From: Gemmiger formicilis
GTDB lineage: Bacteria > Bacillota > Clostridia > Oscillospirales > Ruminococcaceae
Length of the DNA stretch: 64,000 nucleotides
NCBI RefSeq assembly: GCF_900167555.1
Contig: NZ_FUYF01000010.1
Span: forward strand, 1-64,000
Direction: 5' to 3'
The notes below the pieces were generated by a model. The model saw only the letters and a list, made by a program, of their open reading frames with translations, did no database searches and had not been told where the DNA came from. The first letter of the stretch is position 1. Each line of letters starts with the position of its first letter. The translations under genes were made by a program, and so were the position numbers. Below are positions 60,363-64,000 of the stretch, one piece after another.

Positions 60363-63188
60363 ATGCAGGGAGCTGTGCTGCCAAAAGCGCAGGAAATGCC
60401 AGTACCTAAAATAAGTACCATAAAAAATGTACTGTCGATTGGAATCTTCTTGGCGGTGGTATGTTATTCAGCAATTTATGCGAACAATACGTTCCCCATC
60501 AGTGAAGGGTGGAACGTTAATTATGTGGAGCTGATCTGGCACGGCAAGGTGCCGTACCGGGACTTCTACTATTATCTGCCCCCGCTGAATCTGCTGGTCG
60601 ATGCAGTGCTGTGGAAGCTCTCGTTTGGGAGCCTCTTGCTGTATCGCCTCTGGTGGCTGTTGCAGCGCGCTGCCATTTTTACGCTGCTGTTCCGGCTGAT
60701 CTCGCGCTATATCAATGTGGTCAGCACGTTTGTGGCGTGTCTGTTTTCGGTCATGCTCTGCGCGTCGTCTGTCTATGACCTGCTGGGCGACTATAACCAA
60801 ACGGTTGCTCTTCTTTCGATTCTGCTTCTGTATTGCGTCATCGGCTTTCAGGAGGCGGACACAAGCAAGCAGAGGTACACCAAAATTTTTGGGGCCGGCT
60901 TTATGCTGGGATTGGTTTTTCTGAATAAGCAGACGATTTTTCTGGCGTCGGGCATCGTGTATTTTGCAGCGCTGGCGTTTTACTGCATCCGCAAAAAGGA
61001 TGCTCGCTTTGGCTGGTACTGCCTTTTTGTAGTCGCGGGTGCGGTGATTCCGCTGGCCGTGGCCGCGGCCTATCTGCTGGCGAACGGTGCATTCTTCCCA
61101 TTTGTGGAGCAGGTGTTCATGCACACGGGCGGCAAGGGCAGCATCTTTACGATTCTGTTTGGCGGTCTTTCCATGGCCCTGCTCAAGGTGCAGAACTGGC
61201 TGATCGCTGTGGCCGCGGTGCTGCTTGCAGTAAATACGGGCGTGTCAGCGTCCCGGGAAAAGGCGCTCCGCGCCCAGTCGCTGCTGTTCCCGCTGCTGTT
61301 GCTCCTGCTCTATGTCAATTTTGAGAAGGAGATTTCCTCCTTCCTGGAGCTGCTGGGCAAGAGTCCGGAGATGCAGGCAATTCTGCTGATCGACGCGGTG
61401 CTGACGGCGTTGCTGTTATATCTCTGCGTAAAGCGCAAGGTCCACGGCAGCCGCGTGATGCTCCCGGCGGGCAGCATCCTTCTGCTGCTGTTTACGTGGG
61501 CGGCGACCTTTGTTTTTTGCGGCGGGGCAAACTCCGGCAACAGTGACTTCCTGCATGATCTCTACCGCGGCACAGACGTTTGGCAGGCGGTACAGGGGAA
61601 GTTCTACGTTGTGGTTCTGCTGTTGACAATTTTGCAGTTGGTCCGCTATGGTGCAAGGGTTGGCAGTCAGGGAGAGAACAGTCAGGCAGAGGGAATGTTC
61701 TGGCTGTTCTGTGCGGCGCTGGCTACGATGTACTCCGGTATTATGTCGTCCGGCACCAGCAGCATCCCGTACTTCTGCACGATGGTCGCAGTCCCGGCGG
61801 TGCTGGCAACGGTGCTTTCCTTCTGCGGTGTGGATGCCTGGATTGAGCTGGCTGTCCGGGGCATTGCCATCGTTGGTTGTATTGTACTGTCGATCACCTG
61901 CATGGCGCAGAAGGTTATCTGCTCCTATGCGTGGTGGGGTACTGAAGAAAAACCCCGAAATTACAAGACGTACAGCACGGACATCCCGGCACTGAAGGGC
62001 TTCAAATTTTCCAAAGAGGACAAGGAGATGTTTGAAGGCATCACGCAGCTGATCGAGGAAAACACGACGGAGGATTCCGTCATCTTCGGTTACCCCTACG
62101 TCAAAATTTTCAATATTTTGACGGACAACTACAATATGAACACATTCGTCCCAGTTCTGTTCTACGACGTGGTGGATGATAAGTACGTGCAGGAGGAAAA
62201 GGCGCTGCTGGAGGAAAATCTGCCGGATATTGTGGTCTGGAAGGACATCCCGGACTGCAAGGAGGTCCATGAGCGGGAGTTCCGCGACGGAAAGCCGTTG
62301 GAGCAGCGCAAGATCGAGGACATGTTTGCCGAACTGCTGCCGACGCAGTATGAGCAGCTTGGAGAGTTCGACGACGTGACCGTGTATAAGCTGCGGGACA
62401 AGGCCAGCCAGATTGAATTTGCATTGGACGGCGAGGGAACCTATGAGAACCCGTATCGCATTGAGAACGCCGCAGACATGCTGCATTTTGCAGAGCTTGT
62501 CAGCGATGGCATGACCTTTAAGGGCCAGTACGTCGAGCAGACCGCTGATATTGATCTGGATAGGCAGAATATGCAGCCTATCGGTGATGCGGAGAATGAG
62601 CACTGTTTCTATGGCGTGTACAACGGTGCCGGGCATGTCATCCGCAACCTGAATCTGAAGCAGAGTAACGGCGAAAACGTGGGCCTGTTCAGCTGCCTAG
62701 GCGGTCAGGTGTACAACTTGGGCCTTGAGGGCGGCACTATCCGCGGCAAATATGCCGGTGTGATTGCGGGCGGCTCTGTGGGCAAGGAGGCAAGGATCGT
62801 GAACTGCTACACAGATGTAGCCGTTACGGCCACCCGCGCGGGCGGTATTGCAAACGACTTCGATGGCCGAATCTTCAATTGTGTCAGCGTGGGAACGCTG
62901 ACGGGCCAGCAGAGTGCTGCGGCCATCAGCGGCAGCGAGAATGCCTGGGAAGAAGAAATCTACCAGCTACAGGGCAGCGGAAAGAGCGCCTTTGAGACGC
63001 CGTCCCAGCAGGGGCAGGACATTGCCTACGGTGATGCGGAGGCCATCAACGGTGACTATCTGGTCAGACAGCTTTCCGACAATGCCAAAGAGGAAAACAA
63101 AAAAAATCGAGATGAAGATGAAGTGACCCACCTGCTCACATGGCAGAAGGGTAACGATGGGCATCCGGTTTTCAAGAAAACAAAGTAA
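60363..63188 (+). CDS. GT-C glycosyltransferase-like protein with GLUG-type tail
   Basis: 941 residues. About 12 hydrophobic segments (1 to about 540) with an acidic first loop (ISEGWNVNYVELIWHGKVPYRDFYYYLPP, about 41-70) as in GT-C/PMT enzymes. A soluble domain of about 150 residues follows, then from about 690 GLUG-like repeats (GLFSCLGGQVYNLGLEGGTI, AGVIAGG, AGGIANDFDGRIFNC), normally found in extracellular adhesins. It lies 6 bases downstream of the GT87-like gene. It probably transfers sugars outside the membrane, the tail binding polymer or cell wall. Function is inferred. Confidence 0.7.
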   Translation: MQGAVLPKAQEMPVPKISTIKNVLSIGIFLAVVCYSAIYANNTFPISEGWNVNYVELIWHGKVPYRDFYYYLPPLNLLVDAVLWKLSFGSLLLYRLWWLLQRAAIFTLLFRLISRYINVVSTFVACLFSVMLCASSVYDLLGDYNQTVALLSILLLYCVIGFQEADTSKQRYTKIFGAGFMLGLVFLNKQTIFLASGIVYFAALAFYCIRKKDARFGWYCLFVVAGAVIPLAVAAAYLLANGAFFPFVEQVFMHTGGKGSIFTILFGGLSMALLKVQNWLIAVAAVLLAVNTGVSASREKALRAQSLLFPLLLLLLYVNFEKEISSFLELLGKSPEMQAILLIDAVLTALLLYLCVKRKVHGSRVMLPAGSILLLLFTWAATFVFCGGANSGNSDFLHDLYRGTDVWQAVQGKFYVVVLLLTILQLVRYGARVGSQGENSQAEGMFWLFCAALATMYSGIMSSGTSSIPYFCTMVAVPAVLATVLSFCGVDAWIELAVRGIAIVGCIVLSITCMAQKVICSYAWWGTEEKPRNYKTYSTDIPALKGFKFSKEDKEMFEGITQLIEENTTEDSVIFGYPYVKIFNILTDNYNMNTFVPVLFYDVVDDKYVQEEKALLEENLPDIVVWKDIPDCKEVHEREFRDGKPLEQRKIEDMFAELLPTQYEQLGEFDDVTVYKLRDKASQIEFALDGEGTYENPYRIENAADMLHFAELVSDGMTFKGQYVEQTADIDLDRQNMQPIGDAENEHCFYGVYNGAGHVIRNLNLKQSNGENVGLFSCLGGQVYNLGLEGGTIRGKYAGVIAGGSVGKEARIVNCYTDVAVTATRAGGIANDFDGRIFNCVSVGTLTGQQSAAAISGSENAWEEEIYQLQGSGKSAFETPSQQGQDIAYGDAEAINGDYLVRQLSDNAKEENKKNRDEDEVTHLLTWQKGNDGHPVFKKTK

Positions 63189-63202
63189 GAAGGAGCAACC
63201 CA

Positions 63203-64000
63203 ATGAAACAGCGTTTAGCGGATTATGTGGCGGATTTTCTGGCGGCACGCGGCGTGACGGATGTTTTCTCCGTCGTGGGCGGCGGCGCTATGCACCTGAA
63301 CGATGCGCTGGGCCATAACCCCCGGCTGCATGTGACCTACAACCACCATGAGCAGGCCTGCGCCATTGCGGCGGAAGCCTACGCCCGGCTGGAAAATAAG
63401 ATCGCGGCGGTCTGCGTGACCACCGGCCCCGGCGGCACCAACGCGCTGACCGGCGTCGTGGGCGGCTGGCTGGACTCCATCCCCATGTTCATCGTCTCCG
63501 GCCAGGTGCGCTATGACACCACGGCCCGGTACGCCTTGCAGTACACCGGCACGCCGCTGCGCGCCATGGGCGACCAGGAGTACGACATCACCAAGTCCGT
63601 CCAGTACATGACGAAGTTCGCCGCCATGCTGGAGGACCCCAAGGACATTCGCTACCTGCTGGAAAAGGCGTGGCATCTGGCTACAACGGGCCGCCCCGGC
63701 CCGGTCTGGCTGGACATCCCGGTCAACTTCCAGGGCGGCTACATCGAGACTGACGAGCTGCGCGGCTATGACCCCGCCGAGGATGACGCCCAGCTGCCCC
63801 CGTCGGTGGACGACGCCACGATCCGGACGATTCTGGAAAAAATCAAGAACGCCAAACGGCCAGTGTTCCACGCGGGCTATGGCATCCGCCTGTCCGGCGG
63901 GTATGCGGCGTTCCGCTCCGTGGCGGAAAAGCTCAACATCCCCATCGTCACCTACTGGAACGCCGTGGACCTCATCGAGGATGACAATCCGCTGTACTGC
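63203..64000 (+). CDS. Thiamine-diphosphate enzyme, acetolactate-synthase-like (partial)
   Basis: First 266 residues; the gene runs past the window end. N-terminal TPP_enzyme_N domain with SVVGGGAMHLNDALG and the catalytic Glu of YNHHEQACAIAAEAYARL (about 53), then the start of the central domain (PGPVWLDIPVNF). RBS AGGAGC. Located after rfbFGH it could be a YerE-type enzyme that adds a two-carbon unit to a CDP-4-keto-3,6-dideoxy sugar (yersiniose route). Ordinary acetolactate synthase is less likely in this context, but the C-terminal half is needed. Confidence 0.75.
   Translation, partial: MKQRLADYVADFLAARGVTDVFSVVGGGAMHLNDALGHNPRLHVTYNHHEQACAIAAEAYARLENKIAAVCVTTGPGGTNALTGVVGGWLDSIPMFIVSGQVRYDTTARYALQYTGTPLRAMGDQEYDITKSVQYMTKFAAMLEDPKDIRYLLEKAWHLATTGRPGPVWLDIPVNFQGGYIETDELRGYDPAEDDAQLPPSVDDATIRTILEKIKNAKRPVFHAGYGIRLSGGYAAFRSVAEKLNIPIVTYWNAVDLIEDDNPLYC

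Noticed and set aside
63203-64000. Plain acetolactate synthase (ilvB)
   Set aside because: Not excluded by motifs, but no ilvN/ilvC neighbours are visible and it continues the rfb cluster; left as a family-level call.

Overview
The window reads as chromosome of a Gram-positive, GC-rich gut Firmicute. AGGAGG-type ribosome binding sites, lipoprotein sugar-binding proteins, mannose-family PTS genes, LytTR/GHKL signalling and several small palindromic intergenic repeats are most reminiscent of the Faecalibacterium / Gemmiger / Subdoligranulum group of Oscillospiraceae. That placement is inference, since no rRNA or phylogenetic marker is present. Most of the window is sugar and amine catabolism arranged as compact operons, each with its own regulator and visible promoter/operator elements.

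Layout. (1) 1-450: decayed helicase/PLD relic and hairpins. (2) 426-8029: cellobiose phosphorylase, divergent LacI regulator and a CUT1 ABC importer. (3) 8100-10850: AlbA_2 relic, deoC and a complete IS110-family element with a structured non-coding left end. (4) 10875-11750: YitT-type membrane protein. (5) 11816-21021: an Amadori-product-like island. It has mannose-family PTS EIIA/B/C/D, two SIS-domain deglycase/isomerase proteins, a PfkB (FrlD-like) kinase, a GntR regulator, a double-HAD fusion and an EutH-like permease, driven by interlocking divergent promoters over one operator. (6) 21132-21485: HTH and IS3 transposase relics. (7) 21499-29426: molybdenum hydroxylase module with a P-loop NTPase/MobA-like fusion, ModE-like HTH protein, FecCD-type ABC importer and three-subunit xanthine-dehydrogenase-family enzyme. 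(8) 29616-34841: XRE-cupin regulator, dipeptide epimerase, DUF819 carrier and CocE/X-Pro-type peptidase. (9) 35311-37331: LytTR response regulator and GHKL kinase. (10) 37560-40107: GH2 glycosidase and a small membrane protein. (11) 40645-45661: very large RND exporter with a coiled-coil insertion, and its TetR regulator. (12) 45885-54983: sialic-acid regulon (RpiR, SGNH esterase, ABC importer, NanA, YhcH/NanQ, NanE, NanK). (13) 55346-64000: surface-polysaccharide cluster with CDP-3,6-dideoxyhexose genes (rfbFGH), GtrA, two membrane glycosyltransferases and a truncated thiamine-diphosphate enzyme.

Logic. The sugar regulons share a pattern: importer, intracellular cleavage or phosphorolysis enzymes, and a local repressor whose palindromic site overlaps the promoter. 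Neither CUT1 importer carries its own ATPase, so a shared MsmK-type ATPase elsewhere is likely. Three families of palindromic repeats sit between genes and often replace or flank terminators. The most unusual points are the hybrid Amadori island with an EutH-like permease, the mirror-image promoters, the candidate IS110 bridge RNA, the NTPase-MobA fusion, and the rfbFGH plus TPP-enzyme combination, which suggests a branched dideoxy sugar.
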